Shown one piece after another: positions 36,277 to 46,310 of a DNA stretch of 64,000 nt; position 1 is the stretch's first letter, and each line of letters starts with the position of its first letter. Below the pieces are notes generated by a model. It worked only from the letters and a program-made list of their open reading frames with translations, searched no databases and was not told where the DNA came from. Origin of the DNA: Colletes latitarsis (taxonomy: Eukaryota > Arthropoda > Insecta > Hymenoptera > Colletidae); contig NC_135141.1 in assembly GCF_051014445.1 (NCBI RefSeq), positions 32,821,422-32,885,421 on the forward strand. Reading direction: 5' to 3'. The position numbers and the translations under genes were made by a program.

Positions 36277-36501
36277 CACAGACGAGGTATACGAGTAGAC
36301 CTTTCACCCAATGTATTTTTCCGGCCCATTTTTATGGGGCTCTAAAGCCCCATTACCATTTCTGTGTCCCTCGCAACGTTACCATTATTTTTTATTTTAA
36401 ATTGTAATACATCATTTATTTAAAAAATAACTCGGTATGGCAATCAGATTGGGTCATCAAAGTCCATAAGGTGAAAGGTCTATTCGTATACCTTGTGTGT
36501 A
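36277..36501. mobile_element. Short MITE of the locus-A TIR family
   Basis: The left end CACAGACGAGGTATACGAGT and the right end (inverse ACACACAAGGTATACGAATA) share GACCTTTCACC and CATAAGGTG-type internal words. About 225 bp long. The interior has the palindromic GGGGCTCTAAAGCCCC. No clean target duplication was found. It lies just inside the proposed intron 1 of the plus-strand gene. Confidence 0.75.
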
Positions 36502-37225
36502 TTTCGCATGGCATCAAAAGAAAAACGGTAGCTGGGAATATTTATTGTATTTCTTTTACAATTGCAATTTCCACCTAGGGTAACCTCGACAGATGAACAG
36601 CATCTATAAGCATCATAAGGAGTCCTACGTACACGTCATAATACACGTTGATAGCGATATGCACTTTCGTTCGAGAGGATGCCACCTTCCGATAGCTGGA
36701 CTCGGCCACGTACCGCGAAAAACTAGAAAGATTGCCCCTGAGTGATGTTCGCGATGCGAGAAAAATCTGTCTTTTTGTCCGTAAAATGCAATTTCGCGCT
36801 GGTAATGCTATTAATCATTGATTCGTGCGATACGAAATCTTGACAAATATTAAACTAACTTTATACGAGAATACCAATCGCTGCACGTAAACTCCATACA
36901 GAGTACGTACTCGACGATGGTGTGAATTAAACAGTTATAAATAGAACTTAGCATTGTTTAACATTTCCACGCAATAGTTTAAACAATTCTTAACAATATG
37001 TGGTATATGAATAATGAAAGGGCCCATCAATATGCGTAAATAATAATTTTTCGCGAAATAATTTGTCCATCGGATGCGTAAAGATGGCTGACGCACGCTG
37101 TGCTCTCCCCACTCCTCCGTCACTCATTAAAGGCTCATGTGGAGACTTACACGTCTCACTGTCGCGGGGGGGTCCAAGGGTGACGGATCTCCTGGCTCGG
37201 TGGGTATCCCGGGATCATCCTAGGC

Positions 37226-37340
37226 TGACCAGGAGGGACCAGGAGGGACCAGGAGGGACCAGGGGGACCAGGGGGACCAGGGCTGACCAGGGCTGACCAG
37301 GGCTGACCACTACTGACCAGTGCTGACCAGTTGACCAGTG
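37226..37340 (+). repeat. Decamer tandem repeat, locus B
   Basis: GACCAGGAGG, GACCAGGG and GACCAGGGCT variants followed by GACCACTACT and GACCAGTGCT. The order of variants is the same as in locus A (4981-5130), but some units have shortened to 9 bp. Confidence 0.85.
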
Positions 37341-37689
37341 GTGAGAATACGATGACCGATACTGATCAGTTGTTGACCAGTGGTGAGTCTTGTTTAAATA
37401 TCCCCTCTCTCTCTTATTTTTCTGATTTGAAGCTTGCTCGTTTATTTTTGACTACCGTTTGATGAAAAATTGGGTTTGTTGAATTTATCGGTTTTCGTTT
37501 CGTTCCTATGAATATTTCCACCATTTCAACATACAATGAGATATTCTATTAACTGGTTCTTCTATTATTTCGGCTATTGTTGCGTTACGTTGACCATATA
37601 GGACTCTGAAAGAAAATGATTCTCTATGGGGTATTTCCTTCGATCGTTTACTGTTTCTGTTTCCAATTCTTTCCTGAACTGGTATCTGT

Positions 37690-38050
37690 CTTTGTCGATT
37701 AATCTGAATTTTTATCTCGATTTTGTTTGCGAAATTGCTTTGTCGATTTCATTACTTGTGGTATTAGTTGAAACTGACTTGGCAAGATATTCCTAATTTC
37801 GTCGAATATTTTTACTGGTCAGCTAAGTTCACAATCATCGTCTATCAATTAATCCGACTTTTTATTTTATCTTTATTTGTGAAATTGTTCTGTCGATTTC
37901 ATTACTTGTGGTATTAGTTGAAACTGACTTGGCAAGATATTCCTAATTTCGTAGAATATTTTTACTGGTCAGCTAAGTTCACAAGCATCGTCTATCAATT
38001 AATCCGAATTTTTATTTCGTTTTTATTTGTGAAATTGTTCTGTCGTTTGG
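37690..38050 (+). repeat. 150-bp tandem duplication in the AT-rich linker
   Basis: TGTCGATTTCATTACTTGTG begins at 37741 and again at 37891. The two copies are nearly identical through GTCAGCTAAGTTCACAA, and a third partial copy of ATCAATTAATCCGA starts near 37996. The period is 150 bp, with about 2.4 copies. The duplication is absent from locus A. Confidence 0.85.
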
Positions 38051-38379
38051 ACTGAGCGTATTTAATATATTCTGACTGACATTGTTTAATTTATTAATAT
38101 TTTCACTTCCTTATCAGGTGTTAATTTTGTACATTTCTTTAGGTAGGTCTACCCATCGAGCAACATTTATTCTGTGTAGGAATATTTCAGAATTTCTTAG
38201 CTTGTTCGATACATCAGCTGAACAAATTATTTCTCCATTTGTCGAGTCACAGATGGATTGGTTAGGGTTTATTAAATTTCCCTTAATATGATACTAACAC
38301 AAGTAGCAGTTTTTGTTTCAGGTCAGATCTATTGTAGATCAATTCCAAGGACATCGAGGGAGGACGCTACAACCGCCGA

Positions 38380-38651
38380 GGGATTCAACCATCAAGGGAT
38401 TCAATCATCGAGGGATTCAACTATCAAGGGATTCAACCACAGAGGGATTCATCCACCAAGGGATTTAACTACCAAGGGATTCAACCATCAAGGGATTCAA
38501 TCATCGAGGGATTCAACTACCAAGGGATTCAACCACAGAGGGATTCACCCACCAAGGGATTTAACTACCAAGGGATTCAACCATCAAGGGATTCAATCAT
38601 CGAGGGATTCAACTACCAAGGGATTCAACCACAGAGGGATTCATCCGCCGA
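38380..38651 (+). repeat. 16-bp minisatellite with 96-bp higher-order period
   Basis: Seventeen perfect-length 16-mers all begin GGGATT. The last ten bases vary in a fixed cycle of six (CAACCATCAA, CAATCATCGA, CAACTAYCAA, CAACCACAGA, CAYCCACCAA, TAACTACCAA), so neighbours differ but every sixth unit matches. The array therefore grew by duplicating blocks of six. Locus A has a single GAGGGA word at this place. The 137-codon open frame across it follows from the period being a multiple of three and is not taken as a gene. Confidence 0.9.
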
Positions 38652-38746
38652 GGGACCTTAATTCCAAGTACATTAGTCTTAAGCTTCGTCGCGAATATTA
38701 AAATTAACGTCGAAGATTTCTCTATTGTCCGTGTTGCCGCGCCCTA

Positions 38747-39002
38747 CCAAGTAATTATTGACCAAGTAGCTTCACTTTCTCTCGTCCTCTCGTTTCCCGC
38801 TTCGATCACCACTGCTTTAATGTAGAAAGCAAGTGATCGGCCGTGTAGTTGGTCCGAAAGATATAATCGCCTTCCCTTGGTAGCTCGAGATATCAAGGGC
38901 AGTAGATTCGATCTTAAGATCCGCTGCATGGTTTAGCATCGCGTCGCGTCGCGTATCCCACGATTTAGCTTCATCCCTTCTTAAAAGAGATAATTACTTG
39001 GT
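38747..39002 (+). repeat. Structured unit B1 (minimal form)
   Basis: About 256 bp, closed by CCAAGTAATTATT and ATAATTACTTGG. P1 at 38803-38839 has inner arms GCTTT / AAAGC. P3-P5 are missing and are replaced by a small CCCTTG / CAAGGG hairpin. A 17-bp inverted repeat (38698-38714 and 39078-39094) brackets the unit. Confidence 0.65.
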
Positions 39003-39120
39003 ACCACTAATTTAGAAAATAGGAGTCTCGTTTTCTCCTATCTTCTCAATTTTAGTTCCGAATCTGCTAGCTCAAATTTCGACGTTAATTTTAAGTCTCT
39101 AGTGTATCCGCGTATGTGTC

Positions 39121-39397
39121 ACGCAATTGTTTACCACCTAGCTTCTCGTTCATTCGTTTCCTCGTTTCTCGCTTCGATCACCACTGTTTCGTAGAACGAA
39201 ACATGTGATCGGCCGTCCAGTTTGTCCGAAAGATCTAGTCGCCTGCCAATGACAGATCGATTTCTAGAAATAGAAATCAATCTACCAAGGGTAGTGTTGA
39301 TTCGATCCGAAGATCTGCTGCACGGTTCAGCATCGCGTCGCGTCGCGTCTCCCAGAATTTAGCTTCACCCCTCTTTTTAAACAAAACAATTGCTTGG
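39121..39397 (+). repeat. Structured unit B2 (short form)
   Basis: Closed by GCAATTGTTT (from 39123) and AAACAATTGC (39384-39393), a paired change from the usual TAATTATT / AATAATTA closure. P1 at 39175-39211 has inner arms GTTTCG / CGAAAC. The AGATCGATTTCTA - GAAA - TAGAAATCAATCT hairpin at 39254-39283 matches unit A2. Confidence 0.7.
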
Positions 39398-39450
39398 TAC
39401 AATTAAACTAGACTTAAGCATCGACGACCACTGTACGCGTCCCCATATGT

Positions 39451-39909
39451 CAAGTAATTATTTGACAAGTAGCTTCACTCGATTCGTTCTCTCGTTTCTC
39501 GCTTCGATCACCGCTCTTCCATTGAATGGAACATGTGATCGGCCGTCTAGTTGGTCCGAAAGGTCTAACCGGCTTCTCTTGGTAGCTCGATTGAAGGAAA
39601 ATGTTTCTTCGCTGGAAGGTGTGGAGTTTCCGTATCCAGCGGAAACGCACACCTTCCAGCGGGAGTCGTTCCTGTCTCAGGTACTCTCTCTTTGTCAGAC
39701 AACCTAAGTCGGGTCCTTCGGGCTCCCGGCGGGTTGCGTTGGAGAAATGGAGACCTCGATTCAGGGGTGCAGCATTCATTTTTCTATAGAGATCGAGTTA
39801 GCAAGTGCAGTAGGTTCGGTCCTCGAATCCGCTGTACGGTTCAGCATCGCGTCGCGTCGCGTCTCTCACAACTTAGCTTCACTCCTCTTTAAACCAAATA
39901 ATTACTTGG
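39451..39909 (+). repeat. Structured unit B3 (long form)
   Basis: First of three near-identical copies with a 512-bp period. P1 is at 39505-39541 (TTCCAT / ATGGAA inner arms), P2 at 39550-39569 (GAAA loop), P3 at 39611-39660 (GCTGGAAGGTGTG / CACACCTTCCAGC plus GTTTCCG / CGGAAAC), and P5 at 39711-39727 (TTCG loop). The unit ends with the CGCGT run and closing stem. Confidence 0.8.
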
Positions 39910-39962
39910 TATAATTAAACTAGACTTAAGCGTCGACGACCATTATACGCGTCCCCGTATAT

Positions 39963-40421
39963 CAAGTAATTATTCAACAAGTAGCTTCACTCGACTCGTT
40001 CTCTCGTTTCTCGCTTCGATCACCGCTCTTCCATTGAATGGAACATGTGATCGGCCGTCTAGTTGGTCCGAAAGGTCTAACCGGCTTCTCTTGGTAGCTC
40101 GATTGAAGGAAAATGTTTCTTCGCTGGAAGGTGTGGAGTTTCCGTATCCAGCGGAAACGCACACCTTCCAGCGGGAGTCGTTCCTGTCTCAGGTACTCTC
40201 TCTTTGTCAGACAACCTAAGTCGGGTCCTTCGGGCTCCCGGCGGGTTGCGTTGGAGAAATGGAGACCTCGATTCAGGGGTGCAGCATTCATTTTTCTATA
40301 GAGATCGAGTTAGCAAGTGCAGTAGGTTCGGTCCTCGAATCCGCTGTACGGTTCAGCATCGCGTCGCGTCGCGTCTCTCACAACTTAGCTTCACTCCTCT
40401 TTGAACCAAATAATTACTTGG
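39963..40421 (+). repeat. Structured unit B4 (long form)
   Basis: Near-identical to B3, offset by exactly 512 bp. The few differences are in the spacer and closing region. Confidence 0.8.
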
Positions 40422-40474
40422 TATAATTAAACTAGACTTAAGCGTCGACGACCATTGTACGCGTCCCCGTATGT

Positions 40475-40933
40475 CAAGTAATTATTTAACAAGTAGCTTC
40501 ACTCGACTCGTTCTTTCGTTTCTCGCTTCGATCACCGCTCTTCCATTGTATGGAACATGTGATCGGCCGTCCAGTTGGTCCGAAAGGTCTAACCGGCTTC
40601 TCTTGGTAGCTCGATTGAAGGAAAATGTTTCTTCGCTGGAAGGTGTGGAGTTTCCGTATCCAGCGGAAACGCACACCTTCCAGCGGGAGTCGTTCCTGTC
40701 TCAGGTACTCTCTCTTTGTCAGACAACCCAAGTCGGGTCCTTCGGGCTCCCGGCGGGTTGCGTTGGAGAAATGGAGACCTCGATTCAGGGATGCAGCATT
40801 CATTTTTCTATAGAGATCGAGTTAGCAAGTGCAGTAGGTTCGGTCCTCGGATCCGCTGTACGGTTCAGCATCGCGTCGCGTCGCGTCTCTCACAACTTAG
40901 CTTCACTCCTCTTTAAACTAAATAATTACTTGG
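40475..40933 (+). repeat. Structured unit B5 (long form)
   Basis: Near-identical to B3 and B4, again offset by 512 bp. The P1 loop reads TGT instead of TGA, and small changes lie in P2 flanks and near P4. Confidence 0.8.
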
Positions 40934-40937
40934 CACA

Positions 40938-41162
40938 ACTAAACTAGAAGATCGGAGGGACTTGGGTTCCTTCTATCTTCTTAGTTTAGTCATTCAGATT
41001 GTAAAATAGCGAAAGGGAGATCGATGGAACTTGGATTCCATCTATCTCCCTTTGGGTCTCCACTCGCAGCAACCTCCACGTGGTGAGACCTGGTAATCGG
41101 TGTTACCCACGATGAAGAAATTCTTCTTCGTGGGTAACACCGAGCTAATGGCTGCGAATTTA
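40938..41162 (+). repeat. Terminal hairpin module, locus B
   Basis: Three hairpins: ACTAAACTA..GAAGAT with ATCTTC..TAGTTTAGT (40938-40990), AGGGAGATCGATGGAA with TTCCATCTATCTCCCT (41014-41051), and a 43-bp near-perfect palindrome at 41099-41141 with arms GGTGTTACCCACGA and TCGTGGGTAACACC. The last two are shared with locus A. Confidence 0.8.
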
Positions 41163-44100
41163 AAACTGTTCTTTAAGATACTAGAGAAAATTATACTGCT
41201 TAAGGGGGAAATTTCTCTTTTTTATCCCTTTTAATGTTTGGGGGTTTAAGAATTATTTATATTATATTATATTATTTGATCTTCCTAATTAAAACTATCC
41301 TTAGTAGTCAATATGTAACTGGTGAAAGTCTTATTTAACTAAAACATCAAACTTGAAGTTCCTATCTAAGAAACCAAGAGAATTCCAAATAAAATAGCTT
41401 TTTACAATTGTTCCCTGTCACGTTAAAATTATTTGTAATAGACCGAAAATTTATCCTCAGTTCCATTTGTTTTAACAATAAATTCAACTATGCGTTATTT
41501 TATCATGCCTTCAGCGCAACCATTTGGATGGTTATTTGGCTTTATGAGCTCGGTGATAAAGGCATACATCTATTTCTATTTGTTACACCATGAAATTGCT
41601 CCTGCAATGCAGCGTCCACTTTGTTTTACCACTTTGTAGCGCTGTGGAATTTATCCCGTCTAAAGCAGAATCATATTAAAATTCCATAACATCGCAAGCA
41701 AATAAATGCTTAAAGGGAAACTGGTCTACTCTGCTTTCTTAACCTGCGGTTAAAGCAGAAATTTGTACAAGTGAAGGAAGACACTTTGATTTCGTTAAAT
41801 ATGAATTTCTATTTCCATGGCGCGCGTTTATGCCGCGCAATAAAGATTTCTGTTTAATTAAAAAAATGAAGCTGCGTACTCTCCATTGAAGTGGGCTGAA
41901 TTAATTCGAAAAAGTAGGCCACAGAATCCATTTAAAGTGATTGAAATAAAAAAGGAAGACTTCGTTAAAGCTTGGTAAAAGCCCCCCTCAGAAAGATTTC
42001 TCAATTAGAAAGAAAAAACATTCGTTTGTAAAAGCAGTTTTTGTACAAATTGATAAAGATTGTAAACCTGAAGAGATTGTTCAATTTCAAATGGACTGTA
42101 ACATGTTTTGATATGAAAATTCCTGATTTCGAGATGCAAGAGTGATCGATTTGGCGTGGAATGGCCCACGCAGAGGAAAAGATGCCAACTGATCTGAAAC
42201 ACTACTAGAAACATCCATCGATTAGATTAAAAGAGTACTCGATAAATTACATAGAAGAACACAGGATGATTAATCCTTCGTTAAGCGTCATTGCCAGACA
42301 GTGCCTAACAATTGAAGGCATTTTAGATAATTTGAAGTGGATCTATTTTGGTCATTAAGTTGGCAACCAGGGAATTAGGTCGCCATGTTGTCTTGCAACG
42401 AAGGGGATGCTGAGTGGATCTAAGATTGTGTAACGATCGAACGCATAATCTAATATTTCTTTAATTACAATTACATTTATTCGGATCTTCTCAAGATTTT
42501 CAAGTCTTTAATAATTTGCCAAAATTCTAGAGTACGAAGAGGGACGTGGGTTACAGATTGGAACTCCACGTATCTAATGTTCATTCGTTTTTAACCTTCG
42601 GGCGACGGACCGTCTTGGCGACCGAATGGCGGACGCCGCGTCCATTTTGACCCAAATCTGAATTTCGTTATTTTACCTTCCAGCGTAAAGTTTCTGATCG
42701 AACGTTTTCGTTTTTGCGTTTCGAAACTCCTTACTTATTGTCATTGTCTATTTTTACGAGTTCCTGTATTGTTAATCAAGAAAAGTATATTGAGCATGAA
42801 CGTCCTAGTTAGACTCTTAACCCCTGCTTATTTTATCGAAATGGTTATCTACGCAAGTAAATAAAAAAAAATCATCGAAAAAACATAACATACTAGTACA
42901 ATCGATAAAACAGAATAAGCAAGTTCCCACCTGCAGACAAGGTAGGTCTCGTCGTCTTTATAACTACCCTAGGGGAAAGGGGGAGGTCGACAAGGTAGGA
43001 ACCGACAAGAATATAGGGTCTAAAGTCACTGGTAAAATAGGGAATTTGTACATTGTATCTGCACGTATGACACCCAAGACAAGCATCATTTGTGGATGCT
43101 AAGAGTAAAGGAAAGGAATGGTAACTGAAACCCTAAACTTAACTGTAACAAACTCTAGGCTGATCTCTTTTAGGAAACAAAGTTTAAGTGCCCTAGGGAT
43201 TTTTTAAATTAAGAACAAACCGATCCTACGCCTATGAAATACATTTCGCGAGCTATTCGAGCCAGCAGTTCGCAGATCCTTATCGATTTGGTGTAAACCC
43301 CACGCCTCGTATCACAGAAAATCTTTATCAAGCAACGCGCCACAGCAGCGATCAAGATAGAGAATGAGAAATCGAGCGAGACTCTGCATACTGAAGACGC
43401 ATTGTTAAGAAGCTGACTTGATATCAAGTATTTCTTGGTACTTTGGTTTCGTTGTTCCCTGTTGACGAATGTTCTTTCATCGATTAAAGATTCTATATAT
43501 AAACCAAGTCCCTAGCGAGCCGATTTCCAGAAAGTCCAACCCTCCAACGTTAACCAGAACCAAATTTCCTAAGTTGGCGGAATGTTGGGTCATCCTTGAA
43601 AGTTTCCGCGGTTTTTTGCTACATCTAACTTTATTTCCAGATATCTAAAGTATCTAACACACACGGTTAGACATATTCCATGTCGAAATGTTTGTCGTGA
43701 CCTATTTTATTTAAAATGACCACTAGTTGATTTTCTTTTACTCGGAATATTTCGCAGACCAAATGCAAAGATGGAAAGAAAAGACTATCCTTTTAAATAC
43801 TTGCTTGTAAAACCGAATATGTGTAATAATAATGGTATTTATTAAAATTGATCGAACCGTGAACTGATAAATACGATGAACGTAAAATGTCCGTCGAGAT
43901 AAGGTCACAACGTTGTACGTAGCGACGAGAGTTTGACTATTCCAAGTCCACACCGGAAATAATGCGTCGGAACCGTGGCATCATCCCCGATTGGCAATTT
44001 ATCGACAAGATATCAATTCAACGGTGGATAAATCGTCGCTAAGAAGAGCGAAATAAATCATTGGAAGTTTTAGAAGCCTGCCAGGCGGACATTATTGCCG

Positions 44101-44696
44101 TCGAAATTATGGCATCGTTCCAGATTTCACGACAGTGTCCTAAACAATTTACACGATCACAACAATGTGAATACGTAGCACTCGACGAATTGGCAAGGTG
44201 GCTCAGTTTCTATCATTCATAATTCGTGATATATTCTATCTTGATTCTGAATGGTGCCCAAACATAAGTCAAAATAAAGGGTTTAACAAGATTAGATAGC
44301 CAGGTGACAAGATAATATTCCGATACATAAAAATCGCATAAACATGGTTCGAAACATTTAATGTTAATTTATTCAACTGGCCAGCACACTCAAAATTCGA
44401 TAAAAAATCTGTGGGACATTGTGGCAATTATCAAGCACTTTTCAAAGAAGCTATAATTTAATCGTGTAATGAAATAAAGCTTGAAATTAAATTAAATGGT
44501 TTTATATTCGTCAAAGTAAATATAAAAATAAAATTAATTCCGTCTCTTTACTAATCGTATTTATTTTGCCACGTTTCTATTTTTCTTATCGTTTTCAACA
44601 ACGAAAGAACGTCGTTTTAATGGACTGTCCGTTGACGGATACTCTCCGTACTACAAATCAGTTTTCGTGCGTCATCGTGTGTGCCGGAAATCATAA
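41163..44696. other. Non-coding stretch
   Basis: AT-rich with no recognised gene. A CCTTCGGGCGACGGACC patch near 42598 and a GACAAGGTAGG word repeated near 42930-43000 look like repeat fragments. It lies within the proposed 15-kb intron 1 of the plus-strand gene. Confidence 0.3.
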
Positions 44697-45335
44697 CGTA
44701 ATCAATTGTCTCTGGCCAAGTCAGAGCTGAATACACTAGTTCTTAAAAACGCTACCGATGTATACAACACCCGGCAAAGATACACAGAAAAATTCGCGCG
44801 ATATTTATTATTGTTACAGATAACTGGGAACGAAATCGTGCACGAATCCAATCAAACCAAATCATACGTCGAGCGTGATAACGTAGTCTAGGAAAGGAGT
44901 AGGTTAACCAGTCGTTTGAAACAAACTCAAGCACCTTTAAAAAAAATATAATTGCAGGAAATGTCACTATGGATTTTATTAAATGAAATTCTACGGTACG
45001 AAATTTATTATAAAATCGAAATATATAGGAAAAGAGAGACATCGGTTAATGCTGTAACAAAAGTGAAAGCAGGAAAGCCTGTTTCTGCTATCGGTAAAAA
45101 TATAACATTCTCGGAACAACCTTATCGAATGAAAAGGACGGTAATTGCACAGCGACGTTATCAGAAAGAAATTTGTTGGTACGTTGCTCTATGGATTGCA
45201 TTGTCTTATGGGAATACGTTGAGCATTATTTGTAACATCTTAACGAATCGTAGACTTCGAAACACGGTTAACAGTTATTTTGATTTGATTAGAGAAACGG
45301 ACTGGAAAAATGAAAATGACGGGAGAACACGGTAG
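44697..45335 (+). CDS. Possible two-exon coding sequence (weak)
   Basis: Two adjacent open frames on plus can be joined by a 73-bp intron: donor GATAAC before GTAGTC (exon end 44884) and acceptor AATTGCAG (exon start 44958), both in phase 0. The second frame runs 126 codons to a stop at 45335. It has a basic middle and one hydrophobic stretch (ICWYVALWIALSYGNTLSII). No ATG-led start, domain or family was recognised, and it does not fit the phase of the exon at 36204. It may be chance. Confidence 0.22.
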
Positions 45336-45339
45336 CTCG

Positions 45340-46220
45340 ATTTGACGAGAGTGTTGCAAATTGAAGTTGAACTTCGCGCCATTGACACGCGCGACGAGTG
45401 GATGAGCTTTTCACTTCAAAAGAAGCCAGAATCTAAAAGAGAAAGCATGCTAATGATGTAACGGACGAGCCAACAGATTTGAAAACAGTATTTTCCTGGG
45501 TAGCTTTTTTAATCCGTGCAAGGACAATAATTTATATCTAAAAGCGACTTGTATTTTGTTCGATGCACGAGGTAAAATAAACTTAGCCAAGAAAGTACCC
45601 AAGTACCTTCCTGGTAGCATTGATTTTGTCGGAGAGACTGGTCGAAGAATATGTCAGTATGCAACATTCAGAATGGGTTATGCGTATTTACGATCGTAAA
45701 TAGGTTTCGGTCCTAATTCTGAACCATCTTCAGCGATGACCCATATAACCGTAAAGAAATAAGTTTCTGGTTTGAGAATTCCAAAACTAAGGAATATATA
45801 GGGACTCGTTTGCATTATATTTGCTTCTCGTTTGTTCCAAGCAACAGTACGCATTTGTTCTCGTATTAAACGCGCCATCCTTTATATACGTTACGATATC
45901 TATTTAGGATTAATGATATCTCAGGTAAACACGCGATTAATTACTTGTATGTACACCACGATATTTCCGGATTAACCAACGATTCATTCTGCACCGTATC
46001 GTGCGGGCTTAGATCGACCTAAGTGGCTGAATATTCTGATGAGCTTGTTTCTCGTCATTCTTAACTAACAAAAAGTTAAACATACTGAATTTAAATATGT
46101 CTTAACAATGAAAGCAAAGAGAAGCACGAGATCGAAGTCTCACAGTTATAAATGCACGGTTAATTTTCAGTTCGGCCTCTGAAAGGCACAAAGCGAGCTA
46201 CTTTGGCTTTGTACCTTTAA
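45340..46220. other. Non-coding stretch, nothing recognised
   Basis: No repeat, RNA gene or supported coding frame was seen. Confidence 0.3.
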
Positions 46221-46224
46221 TAAT

Positions 46225-46310
46225 ATATTCGTGAGGTTTCTCTGATTAAAATAAGACCAAACACGAAACAAATTATATCGTGTTTGGTATTTTAATCGCA
46301 AAACTCTCGT
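46225..46310. ncRNA. miRNA-precursor-like hairpin (candidate)
   Basis: GATTAAAATA (46244-46253) and CCAAACACGA (46257-46266) pair perfectly with TCGTGTTTGG (46278-46287) and TATTTTAATC (46288-46297), leaving a 3-base bulge and an 11-base loop. Pairing continues outward for about 15 more positions with wobbles and mismatches. Length, loop size and imperfect lower stem fit a pre-miRNA. No known miRNA seed was recognised, and a small foldback repeat is the alternative. Confidence 0.35.

Larger units (their letters stand above)
37105..41162. mobile_element. Locus B: structured-unit array without TIR ends
   Basis: It shares with locus A, in the same order and orientation, the CTCCCCACTC leader, decamer repeat, AT-rich linker, GGACATCGAGGGAG module, closing-stem units and terminal double-hairpin module. 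Homology stops after GCTGCGAATTTA at 41162. The TIRs that bound locus A are absent, so either they were lost or the internal cassette can move or be copied independently. There is no transposase frame. Open frames in the array (for example 40471-40947) read across hairpins and are repeated with every unit, so I do not call them genes. Confidence 0.7.

Noticed and set aside
37226..38651. CRISPR-like array
   Set aside because: The repeats are contiguous tandem units without unique spacers, and the genome is eukaryotic.
38288..38701. 137-codon open frame with a 32-residue repeat over the 16-bp minisatellite
   Set aside because: The 96-bp period is a multiple of three, so any stop-free frame stays open. 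Nothing suggests translation.
39451..40947. Long open frames (up to 158 codons) repeated through the unit arrays on both strands
   Set aside because: They recur with every 512-bp unit on both strands, run through hairpin arms, have no domain, and are interrupted in diverged units. They are by-products of the repeat.
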